From NCBI GenBank assembly GCA_020633125.1, contig JACKEH010000027.1, positions 1 to 54,459 of the forward strand: DNA of 54,459 nt, given 5' to 3'. The notes beneath the pieces are model-generated. The model was not told the origin of the DNA. It was given only the letters and a program-made list of their open reading frames with translations, and ran no database searches. The translations under genes were made by a program, and so were the position numbers. Below, one piece after another: positions 41,636 to 48,818 of this stretch (the stretch's first letter is position 1; each line of letters starts with the position of its first letter). This stretch comes from Sandaracinus sp. GTDB taxonomy: Bacteria; Myxococcota_A; Polyangia; Polyangiales; Houyiibacteriaceae.

Positions 41636-42808
41636 TCATCCGATGCCCATGATCTTGGCGATCGCGTAGCGCATGACCTCGGTCGCGCCGCCGCCGATGC
41701 GGAGCAGGCGCTGGTCGCGCCACGCACGCGCGACCCAGAGGTCCTCGAGGTAGCCCATGCCGCCGTGGAACTGCACGCACTGGTCGAGGATCTCGCCGGT
41801 GACGTCGCCCACGTACGCCTTCGCCATCGAGACGAGGCGCGTCGTCTCCATCGAGACGGGGCCCTTCTTGACGTACTTGTCCTCGTTGTACGCCTCGCAG
41901 GCCTTGTAGGTGAGCGCGAGGCCGGCCTCGTACTTGATGTAGAGCTCGACGAACTTCTGCTGCCAGTAGTCGCGCTTGATGAGCGGGCGGCCGAACGCGG
42001 TGCGGTCCTTGCCCCACGCGACCGAGCGATCGAGCGCGAGCTTCGCGCCCGAGAGACCCGACGCGCTGCCGACGAGGCGCTCGCTCTGGAAGTTCTGCAT
42101 CAGGTAGACGAAGCCCATGCCGGGCTGACCGAGCAGGTAGCGCTTGGGGATGCGCACGTCGTCGTAGAAGAGCTCGGCGGTGTCGCTCGACCAGTTGCCG
42201 GCCTTCTCGAGCTTCTTGCTGACCGAGAAGCCCTTCACGTCGGTCGGGCAGAGCAAGATCGAGATGCCCTGGTGACCGCGCTCGGGATCGGTCTTGACCA
42301 TGAGCGTGACGAAGTCCGCGCGGGTGCCGTTCGTGATGTAGGTCTTGCTGCCGTTGATCACGTACTCGTCGCCGACGAGACGCGCGGTGGTGCGGAGGCC
42401 CGCGACGTCGCTGCCGGCGCCGGGCTCGCTCACGCCGAGCGCCACGATCTTCTCGCCGCGAAGGGCGGGCTCGAGGAACTCCTTCTTCTGCTCCGCGGTG
42501 CCGAGGTCGGCGATGCAGGGCGTCGCCATCGACGCCTGCACGAGCAGGCCCATCGTCACACCCGCGGCGCCGCAGCGCGCGAGCTCCTCGCACATGACGA
42601 CGCTCATCCAGAAGTCGCCGCCTGCGCCGCCGACGTCCTCCGGGTAGTGGGCGCCGAAGATGCCGAGCTCGCCGGCCCGCTTGAACACGCTGTTGGGGAA
42701 GAGCTCGTCACGCTCCCACTGGTCGACGTGCGGCGCGAGCTCCTTTTCGGCGAAATCGCGGACGATCTTTCGAAACGCTTGATGGTCCTCGGTGAACGGG
42801 CTGCCCAT
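41636..42808 (-). CDS. Acyl-CoA dehydrogenase
   Basis: A 390-residue flavoenzyme of the acyl-CoA dehydrogenase family, catalysing the first, FAD-dependent step of beta-oxidation (alpha,beta-dehydrogenation). The signature 1 block is seen as ALGVSEPGAGSDVAGLRTTA and signature 2 as QCVQFHGGMGYLEDLWVARAWRDQRLLRIGGGATEVM. In the last motif the sequence is GGGATEV, without the YEGT-type Glu of medium-chain enzymes; other subfamilies place the catalytic base elsewhere. The start is ATG 42808 because GGAGGAGAG precedes it at a good distance; an in-frame ATG at 42889 would lie inside the operator. The gene heads the operon with the thiolase. Confidence 0.92.
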   Translation of the reverse strand: MGSPFTEDHQAFRKIVRDFAEKELAPHVDQWERDELFPNSVFKRAGELGIFGAHYPEDVGGAGGDFWMSVVMCEELARCGAAGVTMGLLVQASMATPCIADLGTAEQKKEFLEPALRGEKIVALGVSEPGAGSDVAGLRTTARLVGDEYVINGSKTYITNGTRADFVTLMVKTDPERGHQGISILLCPTDVKGFSVSKKLEKAGNWSSDTAELFYDDVRIPKRYLLGQPGMGFVYLMQNFQSERLVGSASGLSGAKLALDRSVAWGKDRTAFGRPLIKRDYWQQKFVELYIKYEAGLALTYKACEAYNEDKYVKKGPVSMETTRLVSMAKAYVGDVTGEILDQCVQFHGGMGYLEDLWVARAWRDQRLLRIGGGATEVMRYAIAKIMGIG

Positions 42809-42874
42809 GACGCTCTCCTCCAAGCTCGCGGTAAGCGATGCGTTCGGCGCGGCCTCGGCCCCTCCGTGGTGCGC

Positions 42875-42888
42875 TGAATGAGCATTCA
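42875..42888. promoter_or_regulatory. TetR-type operator-like palindrome upstream of the acyl-CoA dehydrogenase gene
   Basis: TGAATG-AG-CATTCA, a perfect inverted repeat with a 2-base centre in otherwise very GC-rich DNA; an overlapping AATGA-N4-TCATT repeat shares it. The half-sites resemble those recorded for TetR-family regulators of fatty acid degradation (for example FadR of Bacillus subtilis, TGAATGA...TCATTCA). It lies about 65 bases before the ATG of the dehydrogenase and close to the divergent barrel gene. Confidence 0.55.
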
Positions 42889-42959
42889 TTTACCGGGGTC
42901 GGTCGAGCTTGGCAAGAGCGTCGTCGCGGAGTTTTCGCTGCGCGGCCCCCATGACCGGC

Positions 42960-42965
42960 TACCCT
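42960..42965 (+). promoter_or_regulatory. Candidate -10 box TACCCT of the BamA-like gene
   Basis: GC-TACCCT nine bases before ATG 42975. It favours that start over the ATG at 42951. Confidence 0.45.
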
Positions 42966-42974
42966 CGGGCCCCG

Positions 42975-44492
42975 ATGGAGGGTCGGGCTCCGAGGCGCTT
43001 GGCGTGGGCGGCGTTGGCTGCGCTCGCGCTCGTTTCCTCCGCGCACGCCCAGACCCCGGAACGGGACATCCAGCCCGACGAAGAGGAGTGGGCCCGGGTT
43101 GAAGAAGCCGCAGCGGCAACGACCGAGGCGCCCGCCGAAGAAGACGAAGCGGACCGGGCCGGCGAGGACGCGGCAGAGGCCACGCCGGAGGAAGACGACT
43201 CCTCACCGGTCGGGGTGCGCCTCGTGTCGCGTCGTCGGCGATCGGTCTCGCTCGAGCCGAGCCCGCAAGACAGCGCGCGCCCGCTGCCGGTCGCGACCGA
43301 GATGGCGAACGACCCCGACATGCCGGCGCTCGTGCATCGCACCGAGCCCTACGAGTGGTTCGTGTTGCCGCTCGTCGGCTACAGCTCCGACGTCGGCTTC
43401 GCAGGCGCGATCCTCGCGCAGCTCTACCACTACGAGCCGGGCTTCGAGCCCTTTCGCGACAAGCTGCAGCTCATCGCGCTGCTCACCAGCGACCTCGTGC
43501 AGTTCTACGAGCTGCTCTGGGAGCGCATCGGGCTCTTCGGGTTGCCGCTTCGCCTCGACATGGCGCTGAGCTTCAACACCACGCCGGTCGGCAACTACTG
43601 CGGGCTCGGCAACCAAGCGAGCTGCGATCGCGACCTCGCGCGCGAAGCGGCGCGCTCGCAGGATCTGCTGCCCGGCGACGACGGCTACAACCGCTTCCTC
43701 GATCGTTATTTTCGCTTTCGCTCGATGCGACCCGCGATTCGCACCGCGCTTCGCTGGCAGCCGATGCGCAACGGGCTCGAGCTCACCTTCGTGTGGGAGG
43801 CGAGCTACGGCATCCCCGGCTTCGTCGGCAAACGCGGCCCGTACCCCGGCAGCCTCTACGAGCAGGACTTCCCCGACGGCGAAGAAGGCATGACGAGCGA
43901 GCTGCAGATCGGCGCGGTCTGGGATCGCCGCGACGACGAACGCCGGCCCACGCGCGGTTACGTGCTCGCGTCGAGCTTTCGCGGCGCGCACCGCTTCACC
44001 GGCAGCGATTGGCGCTACGGCGGCTTGAACCTCGGCGCCGCCGGCTTCTTCGCGTTCGACCGCGGCAAACGCCTCGTGCTCGCCACGCGTGGTGTCGCCG
44101 ACCTGCTCTGGGGCGACCCGCCGACCACGGTGCTCGCGGCCATCAGCGGCTTTTGGACCGACATGGCCTTCGGCGGCCAGACGCTCGGCCGGGGCATTCG
44201 TGGTCGACGCTACATCGGCCGCATCAAGGTGATGGCGCAGGTCGAGCTTCGCGCGGTGCTCTTCGGAGAGGCGGGCAAGCTCCAGGGCGTCGGCTTTCTC
44301 TTTGGCGACGTGGGCTGGATCGGCCTCGATTGGCACGAGTGGGGCGGCGATCTGCGCCGCATCAACGCCAGCTTCGGCGGTGGCCTCGGGCTCTATTGGG
44401 GCGAAGGGTTCGTGCTTCGATTCGACGCCGGCTTCTCGGCGCCCGAGCGCTACGACCCGCAGTTCTACGTGTCGCTTCGCCACCCGTTCTGA
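42975..44492 (+). CDS. BamA/TamA-like outer-membrane beta-barrel protein
   Basis: A 505-residue exported protein: signal MEGRAPRRLAWAALAALALVSSAHAQ, an acidic Glu/Ala-rich region to about 80, then a beta-barrel of the surface-antigen (Omp85/BamA C-terminal) type. Typical barrel phrases are PYEWFVLPLVGYSSDVGFAGAILAQLYHY, IGAVWDRRDDERRPTRGYVLASSFRG (the 'D.RD....P..G' motif of this family), and the closing strand RYDPQFYVSLRHPF ending in Phe. The C-terminal Phe is the standard signal for barrel assembly. No POTRA domains are visible, so it is a short barrel-only member whose function is unknown; lipid or polysaccharide secretion are possibilities. Convergent with the DUF1517 gene, 9 bases apart. 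Confidence 0.82.
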   Translation: MEGRAPRRLAWAALAALALVSSAHAQTPERDIQPDEEEWARVEEAAAATTEAPAEEDEADRAGEDAAEATPEEDDSSPVGVRLVSRRRRSVSLEPSPQDSARPLPVATEMANDPDMPALVHRTEPYEWFVLPLVGYSSDVGFAGAILAQLYHYEPGFEPFRDKLQLIALLTSDLVQFYELLWERIGLFGLPLRLDMALSFNTTPVGNYCGLGNQASCDRDLAREAARSQDLLPGDDGYNRFLDRYFRFRSMRPAIRTALRWQPMRNGLELTFVWEASYGIPGFVGKRGPYPGSLYEQDFPDGEEGMTSELQIGAVWDRRDDERRPTRGYVLASSFRGAHRFTGSDWRYGGLNLGAAGFFAFDRGKRLVLATRGVADLLWGDPPTTVLAAISGFWTDMAFGGQTLGRGIRGRRYIGRIKVMAQVELRAVLFGEAGKLQGVGFLFGDVGWIGLDWHEWGGDLRRINASFGGGLGLYWGEGFVLRFDAGFSAPERYDPQFYVSLRHPF

Positions 44493-44501
44493 CGAGGGGG
44501 C

Positions 44502-45542
44502 TCACCGCGGCTTTCCGCACGCGGGACAACGTCCGAGCTCGGCCGCGTACACCGCATGGCATGCGCGGCAGCTCACGCGACCGACACGGTCGTCGAGCCG
44601 TTGCAGCTCGGGGTAGAGCGTCTCGAGCTCGGCGGAGCTCAGGCGGTCGGCTTGCTCGCTCGGCGACCAGATCACCTCGAGCCCTTCGGGCGCGCGCGCT
44701 TCCATCGCGTAGAGCGCGAGGTCCAGCTCGTGAGGGGTCTTCCCGAACGCGTGGGCGCCGCGGCCGCCGAAGGTCAAGAGCGAGATCACCAGCAGGCCGG
44801 GGCCTTCTTCGGCGCGGTAGGTCAGGTCGGGCGCGACGCGAGCCGTCGTCTCGTGGCGGTAGCGCGCGCGCAGGTCGTTGGCCATCGCGAAGAAGCGTTT
44901 CGTGCCTTCGGCGTGGCGGGTGCGAAAGGTCTGCCACGCGACGTAGCGGACGTCTTCGCGGTACGCGCGCACCAACGAGAGCACCTCGGCGAGCAGCTGC
45001 CCGCGTTGCAAGGGCGTCGCGGTCTTGGCGTTTCGCGACAGCGCGCGTAGCCGCTCTTGAAGCTCGACACGCGAGCGGGGCCCGAAGCCGAGGCTCAAGC
45101 GGCGCACCTCGTTTCGCTTCGCGAAGATCAACCAGAGGATGAGGTAGAGGACCAACGCGCCGAAGAAGGTCACCGCGGCCACCGCCGCGCCATCTTCGAT
45201 CGCGCGCGTCGTCCAATGGGGAACGCGGCGAAAGGCGTGTACCTCTTCGGGCGTGACCTCGGGGCTGCCGTGTTGGGCGTGGGTCTCGTTCCACGCGCGG
45301 GTGCGGGCCGTCGCGGCGGCGTTCTCTTCGGCCGTCGGCACGCGAGGCGGCGTCGAGGTCCGCGACGAGCGGCTCGACGACGATCCCGACGAACGAAACC
45401 CACCGAAGCCCGACGACGAGCCCGACGAACGCGACGAGCCGCCGAACCCACCGATGCGGCCGCCGGTCGATTGCGCGAGCGAGACCTCGGGGGCGAGGAC
45501 GGTCAGCGCGACGAAGGCGAGCGCGAGACGGGCGAGACGCAC
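44502..45542 (-). CDS. DUF1517-like membrane protein with zinc ribbon
   Basis: A 346-residue protein. After a signal-like N-terminus (LARLALAFVALTVLAPEVSLAQ) comes a low-complexity Gly/Ser stretch (STGGRIGGFGGSSRSSGSSSGFGGF) typical of DUF1517 proteins, then one membrane helix (VAAVTFFGALVLYLILWLIFA, about 135-155), a cytoplasmic helical domain (RVELQERLRAL, GQLLAEVLSLVRAYREDV) and a DUF1517-like core near VISLLTFGGRGAHAF. The last 25 residues form a zinc ribbon, CRACHAVYAAELGRCPAC. Function is unknown; relatives occur in plastids and cyanobacteria. GTG 45542 starts the signal; the very long upstream open frame is antisense to the next gene and is rejected. Confidence 0.75.
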   Translation of the reverse strand: MRLARLALAFVALTVLAPEVSLAQSTGGRIGGFGGSSRSSGSSSGFGGFRSSGSSSSRSSRTSTPPRVPTAEENAAATARTRAWNETHAQHGSPEVTPEEVHAFRRVPHWTTRAIEDGAAVAAVTFFGALVLYLILWLIFAKRNEVRRLSLGFGPRSRVELQERLRALSRNAKTATPLQRGQLLAEVLSLVRAYREDVRYVAWQTFRTRHAEGTKRFFAMANDLRARYRHETTARVAPDLTYRAEEGPGLLVISLLTFGGRGAHAFGKTPHELDLALYAMEARAPEGLEVIWSPSEQADRLSSAELETLYPELQRLDDRVGRVSCRACHAVYAAELGRCPACGKPR

Positions 45543-45617
45543 GCGCGAAGTCGACCACGACCGACGACGCGGGAGCAACCGCTTGCGCGCAGCAGACGCT
45601 TTCGCGACCCTCGACGC

Positions 45618-46538
45618 GTGCGGCCCTTTCTCTTCGCGCTCCTGCTCGCAACGATCGCCGGCGTGCTCGGAGCCTACGGGTTTCGTCGCACGCGCTACGC
45701 GGCGCCAGTGCCGCCCGAGCTCGCGCGGGCCGCGCATGCACGCGAGGTGGCGGTGGCGACCGCGCTCGGCTTCGAACCGAGCATCGGGCCCACGGAAGAC
45801 TCGCTCTTCTCCGACGAGTACGGGTCGTCGCCCACCGTGTTGCGGCGCTTCGAGCTCGCGGAGAACGAATGCGTGGCCGCCGTCGTCGCGGCGCACGGCT
45901 GGGGCAAGCTCTCGAAGGTTCGGCTCAGCCGTCAATGTCCGACGACCTACGCCTACCGCGATCCCAACGACCTCTCGGTGCAAGAGCACGTCGGTGGGGT
46001 CGTTTCGCAGGTGCAGTTTTGCGCGTGGGAGCCGACGCACGTCGAGCTCTGTGTGTCCGGCTTTCGCATGAGCGACGACCCGATGGAGAAGGCGCGTTTC
46101 CCCGCGACCGTCACGCACTCCTTGTTGCGGGCCCCGGCCGAGCGTGTCGGTGAGTCGCTCAACCGCGGCTACGTCACGCTTCCGCCGCCTCCGATTCCCG
46201 GGTTGGCGCAGGTGCTCCTCGCCGAGCCGGACGTGCCAGAGGCGGACCTGGCGCCCGCGGAAGCCGACGCCAGTGAGCAAGGGCCGTCGCGCTCGGACGT
46301 TCTCGCGGCCATGCGCGCCGTGACGGAGGCGGTTCGGCAGTGCCCCCACTCGGGTGCGGTGAACGTGACGGTTCGCGTGACGTTTCAGCCGGACGGGACG
46401 GTGCGGGAGGTCCGCGGAAGCGGCCAAGCCGAAGCGACCTTGCGTTGCGTGGAGGACGCGGTGCGTGCCGCGCGCGTGCCGGCGTATTCCGCCGCGCGCG
46501 GTGACGTGGTCGTGCAGTTCCCCTTCGTGTTCCGCTAG
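45618..46538 (+). CDS. Membrane-anchored protein with AgmX/TonB-C-like C-terminal module
   Basis: A 306-residue protein with an N-terminal membrane anchor (RPFLFALLLATIAGVLGAYGF), a middle domain of unknown type with cysteines (NECVAAVVAAHGWGKLSKVRLSRQCPTTYAY, FCAWEPTHVELCVSG), and a C-terminal 90 residues of AgmX/PglI-like form: SDVLAAMRAVTEAVRQCPHSGAVNVTVRVTFQPDG TVREVRGSG and RCVEDAVRAARVPAY with VVVQFPFVF. This module is repeated in myxobacterial gliding and envelope proteins; its exact role is not known. The GTG at 45618 is used, divergent from the DUF1517 gene with 75 bases between starts, a space containing no clear promoter box. The gap to the next gene (46539-46616) shows nothing. 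Confidence 0.72.
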   Translation: MRPFLFALLLATIAGVLGAYGFRRTRYAAPVPPELARAAHAREVAVATALGFEPSIGPTEDSLFSDEYGSSPTVLRRFELAENECVAAVVAAHGWGKLSKVRLSRQCPTTYAYRDPNDLSVQEHVGGVVSQVQFCAWEPTHVELCVSGFRMSDDPMEKARFPATVTHSLLRAPAERVGESLNRGYVTLPPPPIPGLAQVLLAEPDVPEADLAPAEADASEQGPSRSDVLAAMRAVTEAVRQCPHSGAVNVTVRVTFQPDGTVREVRGSGQAEATLRCVEDAVRAARVPAYSAARGDVVVQFPFVFR

Positions 46539-46616
46539 TCGGGTCGCTGCCGAATCGGGTCGCTGCTGAATCGGGTCGCCGCGACGCGCTCGTTCCGCGG
46601 AGCTTGGCCGGTCGCG

Positions 46617-48530
46617 CTACTCGATCGTCGGCGTTCCGTCGCGCAGGTAGCTCTGGAAGAAGCTCACGATGCGCGCGGTGTTCGGCGTGTCGAAGGCGAC
46701 GAAGTGCCCCCCGTCGAACTGCAGGAGCCCCGCCGTGACGCCGTTCGACGCGTTGGCGCGCGCGGGCGTGTTTCCCGTGGCGACGCCTTGCACCGTCAAG
46801 CCCGGCACGGCGCGAAGCTCGGGGCCGAGGTGGGGGATACGCGCGGCGGTCGCGAGCGCCTCCATCGAGAGCGGTGGCGTGTAGGGGTCGGTGATGCCTT
46901 CGGTCTGCAAGACGTGTTTGGGCGCGAAGCCCTCGCGGGGCTCGTGGAACATGCGCGACACGTAGTGCGTGGGATCCGCGACGTCAGTCCAGATCTGCAG
47001 GAGCGCGTGCACCGGATGCTCGTAGACCATGTGCTCGCTCTCGGGGCTCGTGACGCGAAGGAGCGCGGCGGCGAGCTCGGGAATGCTCACGGGCTCGACC
47101 TTCTCGACGAGCGCGATCGAGAGCTGCCCGCCCGCGCCGCTGAGCACCGCGGCCTTCACCGGATCGTCGATGCCGAGGAAGATCGGACCGTTCAAGCCGC
47201 CTTGGCTGTGGCCCATGAACATCATGCGCTCGGTGTCGAAGGTCATCGGCGATCCCCCAGCGAGCACGGCCGGGACCTCGAGCACTTCGGCGGCGCGTGC
47301 TTGCTGGACCAGGTCGAGCGCCGATTGCCGCGCGTTGTCGCGGAAGGCGAGCGGGTTGAGGAAGTTGAAGACGAGAATCTCGGTCTGCGTGCTCGTCGGA
47401 TTTCGCGGGCCGTGGTGGATCTGGTCGACGCCCATCACCGCGATGCCGATGCTCGCGAGGTCTTCGGCGAGGCCTTCGCGCTCGAAGGTGAGGTAGTCGC
47501 CGCCGGTCCCGTGCGCGTAGATCAGGATCGGGAAGCCACCGGCGGGAGGCGCTTGGCGCGGAACACTGAGCGCGAAGCGCAGCTCGATCGTCTCTTGCGG
47601 GATCGGATCGCCGGCGGCGTCGAAGAGGATCTCGCCGCCGTCGCTGACGAAGGGAATGTCGCCGGTCTGAAAGCTCGTCGCGCGGTAGGCACCGGCGAGC
47701 ATCGTGTAGCGCTCGTTGGTGCGAAGGTTGCGCCACTCGGCGTCGACGATCTCGGGTGCGGGCTGCGCGTCGATCCAATCGCGGGCGCGCAAGAGTGGCG
47801 TGGTCACGGTCTGGGTCGTGAAGACCGCCAAGGAGACGACGTCGTCGCGGGAGACGCCCATCGTGTCGAGGGTGGTGAGCGCCGGCGCGTAGATCGCGCG
47901 AGCCGCCGCGACCGTCGCGTCGCCGCCGTTTCCGAGGAGCGCGTCGAAGTCGGCGCTGCGACGCAGCCGCTTGCCTTCGGTGTCGAGCACGCGGTTCGTG
48001 ACGACCGCGGCGTAGGTGGTCTGCTCGCGAAGCGGAATGCCGAAGACGGGTCGCACCGCGAGCGCGTGCCCAGGCCACCAGCGCGTCTGCGGATCCCAAT
48101 AGTGCATCTGCACCGGATGGCGGGTGCCGTAGTCCGGGCTCTCGGGGTCGATGGCGACCACGAAGACCGAAGCGTCGTCCGTGAGCGAAGCCTCCGCGTC
48201 GCGCGGCAGCGTCCTCTCGTCGAGCGCGGCGGAGAACGAGAAGTAGGTCGGCGCGCTGATCGAGTAGCCGTCGACACGCGTCGCCATGAGCTCCACGTAC
48301 TCTTCGATCACGCGGTTCGCCGCGACGCCCGGGAACGCGCTCGCGTCCACGTAGCCTTCGGCGTTGAGGCGCAGGTCGGTCGGCCAGGGCAGCGAGAAGA
48401 AGGTTTCGGTACCGTCGCGCGGCAACGTGAACACGGCCTCGGTGGTGCCCGTCGAGGTGTCGCCGCCGCAGCCCGAGAGGCCGAGCGCGAAGGAAGAAAG
48501 CGCGACGAAGGTCGCGAACCAAACTCGCAT
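46617..48530 (-). CDS. Lipoprotein alpha/beta hydrolase
   Basis: A 637-residue lipoprotein (LGLSGCGG, Cys at about 21). The first half is a beta-rich domain (FTLPRDGTETFFSLPWPTDLRLNAEG, YSISAPTYFSFSAALDERTLP) often seen ahead of hydrolase domains in exported proteins of Myxococcota. The second half is an alpha/beta hydrolase: ILIYAHGTGGDY (oxyanion strand), nucleophile elbow FMGHSQGGLNGP (Ser about 415), and a late His in FDGGHFVAFD. The substrate is not known; an esterase or lipase role is possible, or an adhesin-like virulence-type lipoprotein. ATG 48530 follows TACGTT by seven bases; the nearby TTG codon is not needed. Confidence 0.82.
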   Translation of the reverse strand: MRVWFATFVALSSFALGLSGCGGDTSTGTTEAVFTLPRDGTETFFSLPWPTDLRLNAEGYVDASAFPGVAANRVIEEYVELMATRVDGYSISAPTYFSFSAALDERTLPRDAEASLTDDASVFVVAIDPESPDYGTRHPVQMHYWDPQTRWWPGHALAVRPVFGIPLREQTTYAAVVTNRVLDTEGKRLRRSADFDALLGNGGDATVAAARAIYAPALTTLDTMGVSRDDVVSLAVFTTQTVTTPLLRARDWIDAQPAPEIVDAEWRNLRTNERYTMLAGAYRATSFQTGDIPFVSDGGEILFDAAGDPIPQETIELRFALSVPRQAPPAGGFPILIYAHGTGGDYLTFEREGLAEDLASIGIAVMGVDQIHHGPRNPTSTQTEILVFNFLNPLAFRDNARQSALDLVQQARAAEVLEVPAVLAGGSPMTFDTERMMFMGHSQGGLNGPIFLGIDDPVKAAVLSGAGGQLSIALVEKVEPVSIPELAAALLRVTSPESEHMVYEHPVHALLQIWTDVADPTHYVSRMFHEPREGFAPKHVLQTEGITDPYTPPLSMEALATAARIPHLGPELRAVPGLTVQGVATGNTPARANASNGVTAGLLQFDGGHFVAFDTPNTARIVSFFQSYLRDGTPTIE

Positions 48531-48537
48531 GGGTGGC

Positions 48538-48543
48538 AACGTA
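48538..48543 (-). promoter_or_regulatory. Leaderless-type -10 box TACGTT
   Basis: GA-TACGTT seven bases before ATG 48530. Confidence 0.5.
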
Positions 48544-48662
48544 TCCCGGCTCGGGGCCCGCGGTCGACGGTGCCACGTGAGGTCCCCGCCACGTACCCCC
48601 GCCCCTCGCGCGAATCAGGGAGTTGCTGCGGGAAGGTCCGGGTTCGTGAGACCGTAGGTCGT

Positions 48663-48679
48663 CGCACGCGTCGCGTGCG
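48663..48679. promoter_or_regulatory. Perfect GC palindrome in the divergent gap before the VIT gene
   Basis: CGCACGCG-T-CGCGTGCG, eight-base arms around one base, about 140 bases ahead of the start at 48819. It may be an operator or simply GC-rich chance symmetry. The rest of the 288-base gap shows no gene. Confidence 0.3.
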
Positions 48680-48818
48680 GGCCGTCTCCGGAGTTGGGGG
48701 CCCAAGGTTTCGAAGGGCGCGGAGTCCCAGCGGGACGGAACTTCCGGGAGCGTCGAGCGTCGGGAGTGCTCGACGAGAGGGATTCGGCGGCGCGAGACGT
48801 CGCCCACGAGGAGCGCGC

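Noticed and set aside
44502..46427. A 641-residue reading of the DUF1517 gene
   Set aside because: The extra N-terminal part is antisense to the AgmX-like gene; the signal peptide begins at 45542.
46704..48818. N-terminal extension of the giant VIT protein to 46704
   Set aside because: The extension is antisense to the lipoprotein hydrolase and Arg-rich; the lipoprotein signal and GAGGAG site fix the start at 48819.
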